In this document: piece by piece, positions 5,834 through 15,526 of the stretch | Layout: each line of letters begins with the position of its first letter | How positions within the stretch are numbered: position 1 is the first letter of the stretch | From: Bacilli bacterium | GTDB lineage: Bacteria > Bacillota_I > Bacilli_A > RF39 > UBA660 | DNA length: 49,663 nt | Direction of reading: 5' to 3' | Assembly: GCA_900769635.1 (NCBI GenBank) | Contig: CAAGHJ010000030.1 | Coordinates: 1 to 49,663 of the forward strand | Program-made: the position numbers and the translations under genes | The notes under the pieces: model-generated | The model's database searches: none | The model's input: only the letters and a program-made list of their open reading frames with translations | Told to the model about the DNA's origin: nothing

Positions 5834-7615
5834 TTACACATTCTCAAATTGGGAATTGTATAACTTAGCATAGAAACCGTTTTGTTTTAGTAATTCTTCG
5901 TGATTTCCTTGTTCAATGATGTTTCCTTCGTTCATAACTAAAATTAAATCGGCATTTTTTATGGTAGATAATCTATGGGCTATTATAAAGGATGTTTTGC
6001 CTTCCGTTAGTTTATCCATTGCTTTTTGGACTAGTTCTTCGGTTCTGGTATCTACTGATGATGTTGCTTCATCTAGTATTAATAGTGGTGCTGAACTTGT
6101 CATACAACGGGCTATGGTTAGTAATTGTTTTTGTCCGGCAGAAAGGTTATCTACTTCTTCAAGCATTGTGTCATAGCCTTTAGATAGGGATCTTATGTAG
6201 TGGTCCATTCCTACGGTTTTACAGGCTGTCTTTATTTCTTCATCAGTTATATTATCTCTATTAAATCTAATGTTATCTTTGATTGTGCCTTTAAAGAGCC
6301 ATGTATCTTGAAGGACCATTACAAAGAGGTCGTGAATGTTTTCTCTAGTTAGGTCTTTTATAGATATGTTATCTATTTTTATATCACCGGAATTTATATT
6401 GTAGAACTTCATTAGTAAGTTAACCATTGTTGTTTTACCGGCTCCTGTAGGGCCTACAATTGCAACTTTAGAACCGGCTTTGATATTTGCTGAGAAGTCT
6501 TTTATGATTATTTTGTCTTCATCATAGCCGAATTTTACGTGATCAAAGATAACGTTTCCTTTTACTTCCCCAGGTAATAATTTTTGAGTGATATTTTTTT
6601 CACTTGGCATTTCTTCTTCATCTAAGAAGTCGAATACTCTTTCGGATGCAGCGGCTGTTGACTGGATATATGTCATTGCTTGAGCAATTGTACTTAATGG
6701 GTTTGTGAATAGTCTTATATAGATCATAAAGGCTACTATTACGCCAAAGGTTATATTTCCGTTTATAACAAGGGCTGCTCCTACTACGCATACGGCTACG
6801 TATCCAAAGGATCCGATAAAACTCATTAGGGGCATCATTAGTCCTGATAGGAATCTACTTTTACGGGCACTATCGTATAGTTTATTGTTTATTTCATCGA
6901 ACTTTTGGGTTGTTTCTTTATTGGCGTTATAGACTGTTACGACGTCGTGGCCTGAGTATACTTCTTCGATATGGCCATTTAGTTCTCCTAACTGTTGTTG
7001 TTGAAGAAGGAAGTATTTTTGGCTTTTGGATAGTATTACAATCATTAGGGCAAAGCCTATTAGACTGGCTACTATTCCGGTTATGGCCATTATCCAGTTG
7101 GTTGCAAACATCATTATTATTGAACCTATAAAGAGGGTAATGGCACCTACAAAGTCACTGATACTATTGTTTAGAGACATGCCAATTGTATCTACATCAT
7201 TAGTTATTCTTGATAATACATCTCCATAACTGTTTTTATCGAAGTATTTTAGGGGTAGTTTATTTATTTTATGGGAGAGGTTTTTTCTTAATTTTTGAGA
7301 AAATTTATTGGTAACTGTAGCCATTATGAAGCCTGCTAAGCAGTTGAAAAGCCAACTTAGTGTGTATACTATGGTTAGGGTAATGGCTATTTTGGTTACT
7401 TTACTTAAGTCTATTCCTGTCATTATTCCTTCAGTAATGGTATCGGTTATTTCTTTTAATCTTCCTGGCCCATATACTCCTAAGGCACTTGCTAGGGCTG
7501 ATAGAATCATTACTATGATGATGGGTGTTTTATATGGTTTACAGTTTTTTAGAAGGGTTGTTATGGCTTTTTTGAAGTCTTTTACTTGATTATCGTTATT
7601 TTCGTGATTATGCAT
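5834..7615 (-). CDS. ABC exporter half-transporter, catalytic subunit
   Basis: A 593-residue half-transporter with an N-terminal six-helix membrane domain (about 30-320) and a C-terminal ATPase. Walker A is GPTGAGKTT, the signature is LSAGQ, Walker B with catalytic Glu is LLILDEATSSVD, and the switch His is present in IIAHRLST. It overlaps the upstream half-transporter gene by 8 bp, so the two are expected to form a heterodimer of the BmrCD/LmrCD/TM287-288 type. Substrate cannot be read from sequence; drugs, lipids or peptides are typical. Confidence 0.92.
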   Translation of the reverse strand: MHNHENNDNQVKDFKKAITTLLKNCKPYKTPIIIVMILSALASALGVYGPGRLKEITDTITEGIMTGIDLSKVTKIAITLTIVYTLSWLFNCLAGFIMATVTNKFSQKLRKNLSHKINKLPLKYFDKNSYGDVLSRITNDVDTIGMSLNNSISDFVGAITLFIGSIIMMFATNWIMAITGIVASLIGFALMIVILSKSQKYFLLQQQQLGELNGHIEEVYSGHDVVTVYNANKETTQKFDEINNKLYDSARKSRFLSGLMMPLMSFIGSFGYVAVCVVGAALVINGNITFGVIVAFMIYIRLFTNPLSTIAQAMTYIQSTAAASERVFDFLDEEEMPSEKNITQKLLPGEVKGNVIFDHVKFGYDEDKIIIKDFSANIKAGSKVAIVGPTGAGKTTMVNLLMKFYNINSGDIKIDNISIKDLTRENIHDLFVMVLQDTWLFKGTIKDNIRFNRDNITDEEIKTACKTVGMDHYIRSLSKGYDTMLEEVDNLSAGQKQLLTIARCMTSSAPLLILDEATSSVDTRTEELVQKAMDKLTEGKTSFIIAHRLSTIKNADLILVMNEGNIIEQGNHEELLKQNGFYAKLYNSQFENV

Positions 7616-9368
7616 TTTCGAGTTCCTCCTTACTTAACTGGGATAGGGCTATTTCTTTATAAACATCACAGGTTTTTAATAGTTCTTTGTGTGTGCCCTG
7701 TCCTACTATTTTTCCTTCATTTAGAACGATTATTTTATCGGCATTTTTGATAGTTCCTATTCTTTGGGCTACTATTAGGGTTGTGGCATCTTTGGTGTGT
7801 TTTTTTAATTCTTTTCTAAGAGTGGTATCGGTTTTGTAATCTAGTGCTGAGAAGGTATCGTCAAAGATATATATTTCGGGATCTCTAGCAATAGCACGGG
7901 CTATTGATAGTCTTTGTTTTTGTCCTCCTGATATATTAGTTCCTGATCTTGAGATACTGGAATTGTATTTGTCTTCCATTTTTTCGATAAATTCACTAGC
8001 TTGAGCTACTTTACTTGCTTCTTCTATCTTACTTTTTGATACTTTTTTGTTATTTACTAGTCCGTAAGATATGTTTGATGATACTGTTCCTGAAAATATG
8101 ATTGGTTTTTGGGATACATAGCCAAGGCGGTTATTTAGTTCTTCTAGTTTATAGTTTTTTACGTTTACTCCGTCTACTAATACTTCACCATAAGTGGCGT
8201 CATAGAATCTTGGTATGAGGTTAACTAGGGTTGATTTTCCGGAACCTGTTGATCCGATAAAGGCTACTGTTTCGCCTTTTTCGACTTTGAATGATATGTT
8301 TTCAAGCATATTTTCTTCGGCATCTGGGTATCTAAATGTTACATCTTTAAATTCTATTGTTCCTGTTTCTTTGGTTTTTCCACTGAATACTCCGGATACT
8401 ATTTTTGGTTTCTTTTCTAGTATTTCTAGTATTCTTTTAGCGGATACTTGAGCACGGGGATAGAATATAAAGATCATTGTTAACATCATAAATGACATTA
8501 CTACTTGCATTGCATAAGATGAGAATACGACCATATTACTGAATATGGTTAGTTTATCTAACATACCGGCATCATTTATCATATAGGCTCCAACCCAATA
8601 TATGGAAAGGGATAGTCCTGACATTATGAGCTGCATACCTGGGGTTAGAAGAGCCATTGTTCTTGATGTAAACATATTGGTTTTGGTTAGTTCGTTATTT
8701 GCACTTGCAAACTTTCCTTCTTGATACTTCTCGGCATTGAAGGCTCTTACTACTCTTATTCCGGTTAGGTTTTCTCTTGATGTATGGTTTAGATTATCGG
8801 TTAGTTTTTGTATTATCTTGAACTTTGGTAAGGCTACTAGTACTAGTATTAGTATCATTATTAGGAGTATTCCGACAGCTCCAGCGGTTATGACACTCCA
8901 TTCAAAGCCTTTGCCATATATTTTCATTATTGCCCATACGGCCATAATGGGGGCTTTTATAAGCATTTGCATACCCATTGCTATTAGCATTTGGACTTGG
9001 GTTATATCGTTTGTTGTTCTTGTTATTAAGCTACTAGTTGAAAAGTTTTTGATTTCTTCCATACTAAATGATAGTACTTTTCCAAAGATATCTTTTCTTA
9101 AATCACGAGAAAAGGTAGATGCTACTTTGGTTACAAAATAGCTGACAACAACAGCGGATAGTAAACTTCCAAAGGCACAGATGAGCATTTTGGCTCCTTC
9201 GCCAAGTACGTCTTTGATTAAACTTCCCTCGGTTTGTACTATTTTTGTTATACTAGCCATATAGTCGGGTAGTTTTAGATCTAGATATACTTGTAAAACG
9301 ATAAGGGCTACACAAAATAGTATATATAGCCATTGTTTGGGTTTTAGTTTTTTTAATAGTTTTATCAT
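7608..9368 (-). CDS. ABC exporter half-transporter, degenerate-site subunit
   Basis: A 586-residue half-transporter and the first gene of the two-gene exporter operon. The membrane domain is N-terminal. The ATPase has Walker A GSTGSGKST and signature ISGGQ, but the catalytic Glu after Walker B is Asp (IFDDTFSALD) and the switch His is Gln (IVAQRIGT). These are the known changes of the degenerate subunit in heterodimeric exporters. A Shine-Dalgarno AAAGGAGG precedes the start and a promoter lies 25 bp upstream. Confidence 0.92.
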   Translation of the reverse strand: MIKLLKKLKPKQWLYILFCVALIVLQVYLDLKLPDYMASITKIVQTEGSLIKDVLGEGAKMLICAFGSLLSAVVVSYFVTKVASTFSRDLRKDIFGKVLSFSMEEIKNFSTSSLITRTTNDITQVQMLIAMGMQMLIKAPIMAVWAIMKIYGKGFEWSVITAGAVGILLIMILILVLVALPKFKIIQKLTDNLNHTSRENLTGIRVVRAFNAEKYQEGKFASANNELTKTNMFTSRTMALLTPGMQLIMSGLSLSIYWVGAYMINDAGMLDKLTIFSNMVVFSSYAMQVVMSFMMLTMIFIFYPRAQVSAKRILEILEKKPKIVSGVFSGKTKETGTIEFKDVTFRYPDAEENMLENISFKVEKGETVAFIGSTGSGKSTLVNLIPRFYDATYGEVLVDGVNVKNYKLEELNNRLGYVSQKPIIFSGTVSSNISYGLVNNKKVSKSKIEEASKVAQASEFIEKMEDKYNSSISRSGTNISGGQKQRLSIARAIARDPEIYIFDDTFSALDYKTDTTLRKELKKHTKDATTLIVAQRIGTIKNADKIIVLNEGKIVGQGTHKELLKTCDVYKEIALSQLSKEELENA

Positions 9369-9392
9369 ATTTCCTCCTTTTGGTCTTTTTTC

Positions 9393-9421
9393 ATTATATA
9401 TTAATAGTTTTAATTATGCAA
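9393..9421 (-). promoter_or_regulatory. Promoter of the ABC exporter operon
   Basis: On the minus strand: TTGCAT (9416-9421), 17-bp spacer, TATAAT (9393-9398), without a TG extension. Confidence 0.7.
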
Positions 9422-9463
9422 CAATTTTTGGTTTTTTTTCATTAAATTTTCAGTATTTTACTA

Positions 9464-9496
9464 AGTAAAACTACCTAAGTTATTTATAGGTAGTTT
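9464..9496 (-). terminator. Terminator after trmK
   Basis: A perfect 10-bp stem AAACTACCTA/TAGGTAGTTT (9468-9477, 9487-9496) overlaps the trmK stop. On the minus strand it is followed by a short TTTT run. Confidence 0.65.
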
Positions 9497-10145
9497 GCTT
9501 CTCTAAGTAGTTTATTTCTTTTTTTAATTGGGACTTTTTTTCTCCTTTTGGTAATTTTGTATATAGTTTCTTTTTGGTATCTAATATATTGTTTAAGTAC
9601 TCTGTATCTATTTTTCTTTGTTGTTTTAGAATAATGGGCCCATACTGTTTTTCAAAATCTGTTAGTTTTTGGTTACCGTTTTTGTATTTTAATAGGATAT
9701 AATAGATATTGTTTTCTTTTATAATTGTTTCTTCTTCAATACAGAAATTTAATTTCTGCATATACTCCCTTACTTCTTCGGTGTGGTTATGAGATGATAT
9801 TATTATGTTTTTTATATTAGATAGGTATTCTTTTTTTAGGATACTTATTATGGTAGCGGAACCGAGACCGGATATTATTATGGTATCGATATTATTTATG
9901 GGTAAATTTTTTAATCCATCGGATACTACTGTTTGTATTTTATCTTCTAAGTTATATTTTTTGATATTTTTAATGGCTCCAGAGAGGGCATTTTTATTGA
10001 TATCGGAAGCTATTAGTTTGATATTTTTTTTTGTTTGATATAAATATATATCAAGTAGTGCGTGATCACAACCTACATCACAAGTAGTACAGTTATCGGG
10101 AACAAGGTCGGCAATTTTTTTTAGTCTTTTGGATATTTTAATCAT
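9480..10145 (-). CDS. trmK: tRNA (adenine-N1-)-methyltransferase TrmK
   Basis: Methylates A22 in tRNA using S-adenosylmethionine. The Rossmann motif I region is TCDVGCDHALLDIYL, followed by IASDINKNAL and IIISGLGSATI (motif IV region), as in TrmK/YqfN. A C-terminal helical coiled segment (about 165-221) is typical. Its place directly after rpoD with an 8-bp overlap is the conserved dnaG-rpoD-trmK arrangement of Bacilli. Confidence 0.9.
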   Translation of the reverse strand: MIKISKRLKKIADLVPDNCTTCDVGCDHALLDIYLYQTKKNIKLIASDINKNALSGAIKNIKKYNLEDKIQTVVSDGLKNLPINNIDTIIISGLGSATIISILKKEYLSNIKNIIISSHNHTEEVREYMQKLNFCIEEETIIKENNIYYILLKYKNGNQKLTDFEKQYGPIILKQQRKIDTEYLNNILDTKKKLYTKLPKGEKKSQLKKEINYLEKQTTYK

Positions 10146-11238
10146 TTAAGAAGTCCTTTAGTTTTCTACTTCTTGATGGGTGCCTTAATTTTCTTAGGGC
10201 TTTGGCTTCTATTTGTCTAATTCTTTCACGGGTTACACCAAACATTTGCCCTACTTCTTCAAGAGTTTTACAAGATCCGTCATCTAGTCCAAATCTTAGT
10301 CTTAGAACTTGTTCTTCTCTTTCGGTTAGGGTAAGAAGGACATCAAAGATTTCATCTTTGAGCATTTCGTGAACAGTGAACTCTTCCGGAGACATACTTC
10401 TTTCGTCTTTGACAAAGTCACCTAAGTGTGAATCGTCTTCTTCACCTATTGGAGTTTCTAATGATACGGGTTCTTGGGCTATTTTGATTACTTCTCTTAC
10501 TTTATCGACAGAAAGGTGCATTTTTTTTGCTAGTTCTTCTTCGGTTGGTTCTCTATTTAATTCAAGTGTTAATTGTCTTTGGAAACGTGATAATCTATTT
10601 ATTGTTTCAACCATATGTACGGGTACTCTTATTGTTCTAGCTTGGTCAGCGATAGCACGGGTTATGGCTTGTCTAATCCACCAAGTGGCATAAGTTGAGA
10701 ATTTGTATCCTTTTTCGGCATCAAATTTTTCAACGGCTTTCATAAGGCCAATGTTTCCTTCTTGAATTAAGTCTAAAAATAGCATACCGCGTCCTACGTA
10801 TCTTTTGGCTATTGATACTACTAAACGGAGGTTTGATTCGGCTAAGATATTTTTGGCTTCTTCATCACCGGCTACTATTCTTTCTGATAAAGCGGTTTCT
10901 TCTTCGAGGGAAAGTAAACTTATTTTACCTATTTCTTTTAGATACATTCTAACGGGGTCATTTATGGTTAGTTCTTTGGCAAGAGTACTATCTTTTAGGA
11001 GGTCTTCAAAGTCTCCTCCTTCATCTTCGTCTTCAGTCTCCCCTACCATATCTTCATCTGTTGCTACTTGGATATTGTTTTCCATAAAACTATTGTATAA
11101 GTCATCAAGGGAATCGCTATCTAAATCGAGGCCTTTTAATCCTTTGGCTATTTCTTCGTAAGTTACATAGCCTTTTTCTTTTCCTTGTTTTATTAGTTCT
11201 TCTTTTCTATCCTCAAAGCTTTTTATTTCCTCTATCAT
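10138..11238 (-). CDS. rpoD: Primary RNA polymerase sigma factor
   Basis: Housekeeping sigma (SigA). In order: a sigma-1.1-like N-terminus, an acidic linker, region 1.2 (NDPVRMYLKEIGKISLL), region 2 including the -10-binding YATWWIRQAITRAIADQART, region 3, and region 4 with the -35-binding helix-turn-helix KTLEEVGQMFGVTRERIRQI. Length 366 is normal. It starts 4 bp inside the end of dnaG, indicating translational coupling. Promoters in this window fit a standard SigA with strong use of extended -10 elements. Confidence 0.97.
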   Translation of the reverse strand: MIEEIKSFEDRKEELIKQGKEKGYVTYEEIAKGLKGLDLDSDSLDDLYNSFMENNIQVATDEDMVGETEDEDEGGDFEDLLKDSTLAKELTINDPVRMYLKEIGKISLLSLEEETALSERIVAGDEEAKNILAESNLRLVVSIAKRYVGRGMLFLDLIQEGNIGLMKAVEKFDAEKGYKFSTYATWWIRQAITRAIADQARTIRVPVHMVETINRLSRFQRQLTLELNREPTEEELAKKMHLSVDKVREVIKIAQEPVSLETPIGEEDDSHLGDFVKDERSMSPEEFTVHEMLKDEIFDVLLTLTEREEQVLRLRFGLDDGSCKTLEEVGQMFGVTRERIRQIEAKALRKLRHPSRSRKLKDFLND

Positions 11239-12947
11239 TTTCTCACTCCTTTTATTTCCATTATCTTACTTAATATCTGAGCTTTTTTTATTGGGTCTGG
11301 TTCTTTTCGTAGTTCTTCTTCGAGTTTGTTTATTTTATTTTTCTTGGGGTATTCGTTTATAAGGTATATATAGTCGTCGATTTCTTCTTTAGTATATTTT
11401 TCTTTTAAATTCATACTGATTATTTCTTGGAATATTTTATACAGTTCTTCTTCGTTTACTAAACTTGTTATAAAGTCGGCGACTACTAGAATACCATATT
11501 TATGATAAAATGTAAATATTTCATTTGCTAAAAAGCGTAAATTATCATTGGGAAAGTATGATAATTTTTCTTCAACGTATTCTAGGACTTCTTTTTCTTT
11601 AATCATATAGTATAAGAGATTTCGTTGAGCGGTTTCGTATTTTCCATAACTTTTGGGTTTTATTACGGCTTTTGGCAAGTCTTTTGGTTTTATTACTTCA
11701 AAACTTTGTAGTTTCTTTTTTAATACATCGTATCCCACCCCGTATTCTTTTTCTAATTTTTTTATGGTTAATTCTTTTAATAGTTCATCATCTAATTTTG
11801 ATAATTCTTTTAAGGCTTCGTTTATGTATTTGGATATTTCTTCAACATCGGTAAAGTTTTTGTTTCCTTTATAGATATTCATTTTGAATTCTAATGTGCT
11901 AATGGGATTATTTATTTTGGCTAGAAAGCTTTCTTTACCACGGCTTAGAATGTATTCATCGGGATCTAAGTTATCTTCTAATCTTACTACTTTGGGTACT
12001 ACATCTATTTCTTCAAAGATTTTAATGGCCTTAGTGGTTGCTTCTTCACCGGCTTTATCACCGTCAAAACAGAGGATAATATTGGTAGCCATCTTCTTTA
12101 AGTTAAGGGCATTTTGTTTAGTTAAGGCGGTTCCCATAGTTGCAACACAACTTACAACTCCTATTGAGTATGCTCTTATGACATCCATAAAGCCTTCCAT
12201 TACGATAATGGTATCGTTTACTTTTAGGTGTTCACGGGCATTATGGTAGTTATAGAGCATTGTTCCTTTTTTAAAGATATTTGTTTCTTTGGTATTTACG
12301 TATTTGCTTCCGTCTTTGGTATTGTATATTCTTCCGGAGAAGGCCACAACATTTCCTTTTAAATCGAATAAGGGAAACATTATTCTATTTAAAAAGATAT
12401 CTTTGGTTTGTTCATTTGTAAGGCCTATATTTATTAGTTTGTTTAGTTCATAACCGCTTCCGAGAAGATATTCGGTTAGGGATACTTTGGTCATTGATAG
12501 GCCTATTTTGAACTTATTTATTAGTTCATCGTTTATTTGTCTACTGTGTAAATATTCGATTGCATTTTTTCCAAGAGTGGTATTTATGTTATTTTGATAA
12601 AATTTGCACGCTTTATCATATATTTCATAACTTATATCGTCTTTTTTTTCTTTGGGGGATGTGGTTATATTGTATCCTAAGCGTTCTCCTAGTAGTTTTA
12701 CGGCTTCGTAATATGTTATGTGTTCATAACTGGATACGAAGTTAAAAACATTTCCTGAGGCTCCACACGAGAAACAGGTATATATTTGTTTATCGGGGGA
12801 GACACTCATTGAGGGGGAATGGTCATCGTGAAAGGGGCATACTCCAAAGTAGTTTTTGCCTTTTTTTGTTAAGGGGAGATAAGCTGATATGATACTTACG
12901 ATATCGGTTTTGGCTCTTATTTCGTTAACTATTTCATTTGTTATCAT
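11235..12947 (-). CDS. dnaG: DNA primase
   Basis: Makes RNA primers for replication. The N-terminal zinc ribbon reads CPFHDDHSPSMSVSPDKQIY followed by TCFSCG, with the expected Cys-His-Cys-Cys ligands. The TOPRIM domain has the Glu motif VMEGFMDVIRAY and the metal-binding LCFDGDKAGEEAT. The C-terminal part is the helicase-interacting domain. 570 residues is within the normal range. It is first of the dnaG-rpoD-trmK unit and lies 21 bp after queA, which has the nearest clear promoter. Confidence 0.97.
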   Translation of the reverse strand: MITNEIVNEIRAKTDIVSIISAYLPLTKKGKNYFGVCPFHDDHSPSMSVSPDKQIYTCFSCGASGNVFNFVSSYEHITYYEAVKLLGERLGYNITTSPKEKKDDISYEIYDKACKFYQNNINTTLGKNAIEYLHSRQINDELINKFKIGLSMTKVSLTEYLLGSGYELNKLINIGLTNEQTKDIFLNRIMFPLFDLKGNVVAFSGRIYNTKDGSKYVNTKETNIFKKGTMLYNYHNAREHLKVNDTIIVMEGFMDVIRAYSIGVVSCVATMGTALTKQNALNLKKMATNIILCFDGDKAGEEATTKAIKIFEEIDVVPKVVRLEDNLDPDEYILSRGKESFLAKINNPISTLEFKMNIYKGNKNFTDVEEISKYINEALKELSKLDDELLKELTIKKLEKEYGVGYDVLKKKLQSFEVIKPKDLPKAVIKPKSYGKYETAQRNLLYYMIKEKEVLEYVEEKLSYFPNDNLRFLANEIFTFYHKYGILVVADFITSLVNEEELYKIFQEIISMNLKEKYTKEEIDDYIYLINEYPKKNKINKLEEELRKEPDPIKKAQILSKIMEIKGVRK

Positions 12948-12968
12948 TTGGTCCCCCCTTTCTTTTAG

Positions 12969-13994
12969 TTATTTTATGAACATACTGTCTCCAAAAGAGA
13001 AAAAGCGGTAATTGTTTTTGACAGCCTCATTATAGGCATTTAGTATTATTTCTTTGGAACTAAAAGCACTAACAAGCATTATTAGGGTTGACTTGGGTAA
13101 GTGGAAATTGGTTATTAAAGCGTCTATGGCCTTGAATTTATAGCCTGGATATATGAAGATATCGGTATCACCATAGCATTCTTTAAAGGTATTGTATTTT
13201 GTCATTATTGTTTCTAGTACTCTAGTGGTAGTGGTGCCTACGGATATTATTCTTCTTCCTTCTTCCTTAGCTTTATTTAGGATACTTGCTGTTTCTTTAT
13301 TCATATTATAATACTCACTGTGCATTTTGTGTTTGGTTACGTCTTCTACGGATACGGGTCTAAATGTGCCTATACCAACGTGGAGTGTTACAAAGCATAT
13401 TTCTATGCCTTTATTTTTTATTTGGTCTAGTAATTCTTGGGTAAAGTGTAATCCAGCGGTTGGAGCAGCGACACTTCCGGTATTTTTGGCGTATATGGTT
13501 TGGTAACGGTCTTTATCTTGAAGTTTTTCGTGAATATATGGTGGAAGGGGCATTGTCCCTAGTTTATCTAATATTTCGAGTAGTACTCCTTCGTATATTA
13601 ATTGGAACTTTTTTATACCGTCTTCTAATTCTTCGATGCATTTTGCTTTTAGAGTTCCTTCACCAAAGGTAACTATGGTTCCTTTTTTTACTCTTTTTCC
13701 TGGTTTTACTAGGGCCTTCCAAGTATGGTCGAGAACGTTATTTAATAGTAGTAGTTCAATAGTGGCACCGGTTTCTTCTTTGGTTCCTATAAGGCGAGCT
13801 GGTAATACTTTGGTATCGTTTAAGACAAGGACGTCTCCTTTATCTAAATAGTTTATAATGTTTTTAAATGTTTCGTGTTTTACCTCTCCGGTTTCTTTGT
13901 CAAGCACCATTAGTTTTGAGTTATCTCTTTTTTCTAGGGGTGTTTGGGCAATTAATTCGGGGGGTAAATTGTAATCAAAATCTTCAGTTCTCAT
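12969..13994 (-). CDS. queA: tRNA preQ1(34) S-adenosylmethionine ribosyltransferase-isomerase
   Basis: Transfers and isomerises the ribose of S-adenosylmethionine to 7-aminomethyl-7-deazaguanine in tRNA to give epoxyqueuosine. The start YNLPPELIAQTPLEKRDNSKL, the motif VLNDTKVLPARL, and the later GLHFTQELL and HVGIGTFRPV are diagnostic. 341 residues is full length. The usual partner tgt is not in the window. It leads the queA-dnaG-rpoD-trmK run and has its own promoter. Confidence 0.96.
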   Translation of the reverse strand: MRTEDFDYNLPPELIAQTPLEKRDNSKLMVLDKETGEVKHETFKNIINYLDKGDVLVLNDTKVLPARLIGTKEETGATIELLLLNNVLDHTWKALVKPGKRVKKGTIVTFGEGTLKAKCIEELEDGIKKFQLIYEGVLLEILDKLGTMPLPPYIHEKLQDKDRYQTIYAKNTGSVAAPTAGLHFTQELLDQIKNKGIEICFVTLHVGIGTFRPVSVEDVTKHKMHSEYYNMNKETASILNKAKEEGRRIISVGTTTTRVLETIMTKYNTFKECYGDTDIFIYPGYKFKAIDALITNFHLPKSTLIMLVSAFSSKEIILNAYNEAVKNNYRFFSFGDSMFIK

Positions 13995-14018
13995 AATAAT
14001 CCTCTTTCAAACGTATAT

Positions 14019-14047
14019 ATTATAGCATATATTTTTGTAAATGCAAA
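14019..14047 (-). promoter_or_regulatory. queA promoter
   Basis: On the minus strand: TTTGCA (14042-14047), 17-bp spacer, perfect TATAAT (14019-14024) with extended -10 TGC. It probably drives queA and the dnaG-rpoD-trmK genes behind it. Confidence 0.75.
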
Positions 14048-14064
14048 CAAAAAGTTTAGTAAAG

Positions 14065-14649
14065 TTAATTTTTGGGAGTTTTTTTGTATTCTTTTCTTTC
14101 TTTTATTATATAGGCGACTTCATTTATTAGTTTTGATGCTACTATGGATGTGGCTATTAGAAAGGTATTGTTTAAAATGGTTTCGGGAAGGCTTTCTTTT
14201 ATTAGGGTGGGTGTATTTGAATCTTTGAATATTATTCCTTCTATATAGGGGGTTTTTATTTCTTCTGATACTTCTCTTTCTATTTCTTTGGGTGGTCCTA
14301 ATATTTCTTTTATATGGGCTTCATCTTGGTTTTCTAGGGCTATCTGTAGTTCTTCTTCATTATATTTATTAAATGTATAGAGGTAGCCTTGTAGTTTGTA
14401 TTTATTATTATGGGGGATACATTTTGTATAGAGGCGTATTTGGTTTGGTTTATTATCTATGGTTTCATAATAGGAACCTTGGCTTGGTTTTTCTCCTAAT
14501 ATTAGTACATCTTTGGTATTTATTTCTTCTTTATTTCTTATAAGGGGGAGTTTATCTGTTATTAGGTATCTTGATGAATAGATAGTTGTTGTTACTAGGA
14601 TATAGGGTAATACTAGTTTTACATAGCTTTTATTTAGTTTTATTTTCAT
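14065..14649 (-). CDS. Membrane protein of unknown function
   Basis: 194 residues with a hydrophobic segment near the N-terminus (about 10-27) and a second weaker one near 160-180; the middle, rich in Glu, Lys and Asn, would lie on one face of the membrane. I see no catalytic motif. It follows dgkA by 62 bp on the same strand and may be part of the ybeY-dgkA transcript. A Shine-Dalgarno AAGGAGAA precedes the start. Confidence 0.65.
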   Translation of the reverse strand: MKIKLNKSYVKLVLPYILVTTTIYSSRYLITDKLPLIRNKEEINTKDVLILGEKPSQGSYYETIDNKPNQIRLYTKCIPHNNKYKLQGYLYTFNKYNEEELQIALENQDEAHIKEILGPPKEIEREVSEEIKTPYIEGIIFKDSNTPTLIKESLPETILNNTFLIATSIVASKLINEVAYIIKERKEYKKTPKN

Positions 14650-14711
14650 ATTTTCTCCTTACTAAATATTGATTAAAGCAAGTTTTATTTATGATAAAAT
14701 ATTATTAGAGG

Positions 14712-15092
14712 TTATCTAATAATATTGAGTATTTTTGGTAAAAAGATTATTATTCCTATTATTGCTGAGAATGTACACATTATTAAGACAGAGGCAGCGG
14801 AGACATTCTTTATTATCTTGGCTAGTTCGTTATACTGGGTTGTATATAGGTCTACTACTTTCTCTAAGGCAGTGTTTATTAGTTCCATTATGAGGACAAA
14901 ACAGATTAGTAATAGGATTGTTATATATTCATAAGGGGATACTTCTAAAAACACGCATAGCGTAAGGGCTATCATTCCCATTATTATTTCTCTTACAAAA
15001 TTTCTTTCATTACTTAGAACAAAGTTTATGCCATCAAGGCAATCTTTAACACTGTTTTTAAATGTTCTTTTTTTAGTTCCTTTGTATTCCAT
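14712..15092 (-). CDS. dgkA: Diacylglycerol kinase family protein (undecaprenol kinase type)
   Basis: A 126-residue small membrane kinase with three hydrophobic helices. The helix motif ELINTALEKVVDL matches the conserved E-x2-N-[ST]-A-[IL]-E-x2-[IV]-D of DgkA. In Gram-positive bacteria members of this family phosphorylate undecaprenol for cell-wall lipid recycling, so that role is more likely than diacylglycerol. Its start overlaps the end of ybeY by 20 bp, the usual ybeY-dgkA order. Confidence 0.9.
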   Translation of the reverse strand: MEYKGTKKRTFKNSVKDCLDGINFVLSNERNFVREIIMGMIALTLCVFLEVSPYEYITILLLICFVLIMELINTALEKVVDLYTTQYNELAKIIKNVSAASVLIMCTFSAIIGIIIFLPKILNIIR

Positions 15093-15516
15093 ATTTTTCT
15101 AATAGCTCCTTTTGTTTAGTAAACATTATTTCTTCTTCTTTTTTTGTTTGGTGATCATATCCGAGAAGATGAAGGATACCGTGGGTTGATAGGAAACATA
15201 GTTCTCTTTTTAGGGAGTGGTTATAATCTCTTGCTTGTTCTATGGCTCTATCTACGGATATATAGATATCTCCTAGTAGTCTAAAGTCTTTGTATTCGAT
15301 ATCTTTATTGTCTTCAAGGGCAAAGGATATGACATCTGTTGGTCTATCTACATTTCTATATTCTTTATTTATTTTATGGATTTCTTTATTGGTTATAAAG
15401 ATGATATTAAACATACAGTTATCTAGGTTTAGTTCTTTTACGAGGTATTCTACATATTTCTCTATTTCTTCATAATTTTCTATTTCTTTTCCGTAATTGT
15501 TTATTACATCGTACAT
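15073..15516 (-). CDS. ybeY: Endoribonuclease YbeY
   Basis: rRNA maturation and ribosome quality-control RNase. The zinc motif H-G-[IV]-L-H-L-x-G-Y-D-H is present as HGILHLLGYDH, and RPTDVISFAL is another family hallmark. 147 residues is typical. The start has a GGGGGGAT Shine-Dalgarno. Overlap with dgkA indicates one operon; era, often next, is not here. Confidence 0.95.
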   Translation of the reverse strand: MYDVINNYGKEIENYEEIEKYVEYLVKELNLDNCMFNIIFITNKEIHKINKEYRNVDRPTDVISFALEDNKDIEYKDFRLLGDIYISVDRAIEQARDYNHSLKRELCFLSTHGILHLLGYDHQTKKEEEIMFTKQKELLEKYGIQRN

Positions 15517-15526
15517 TTTATCCCCC

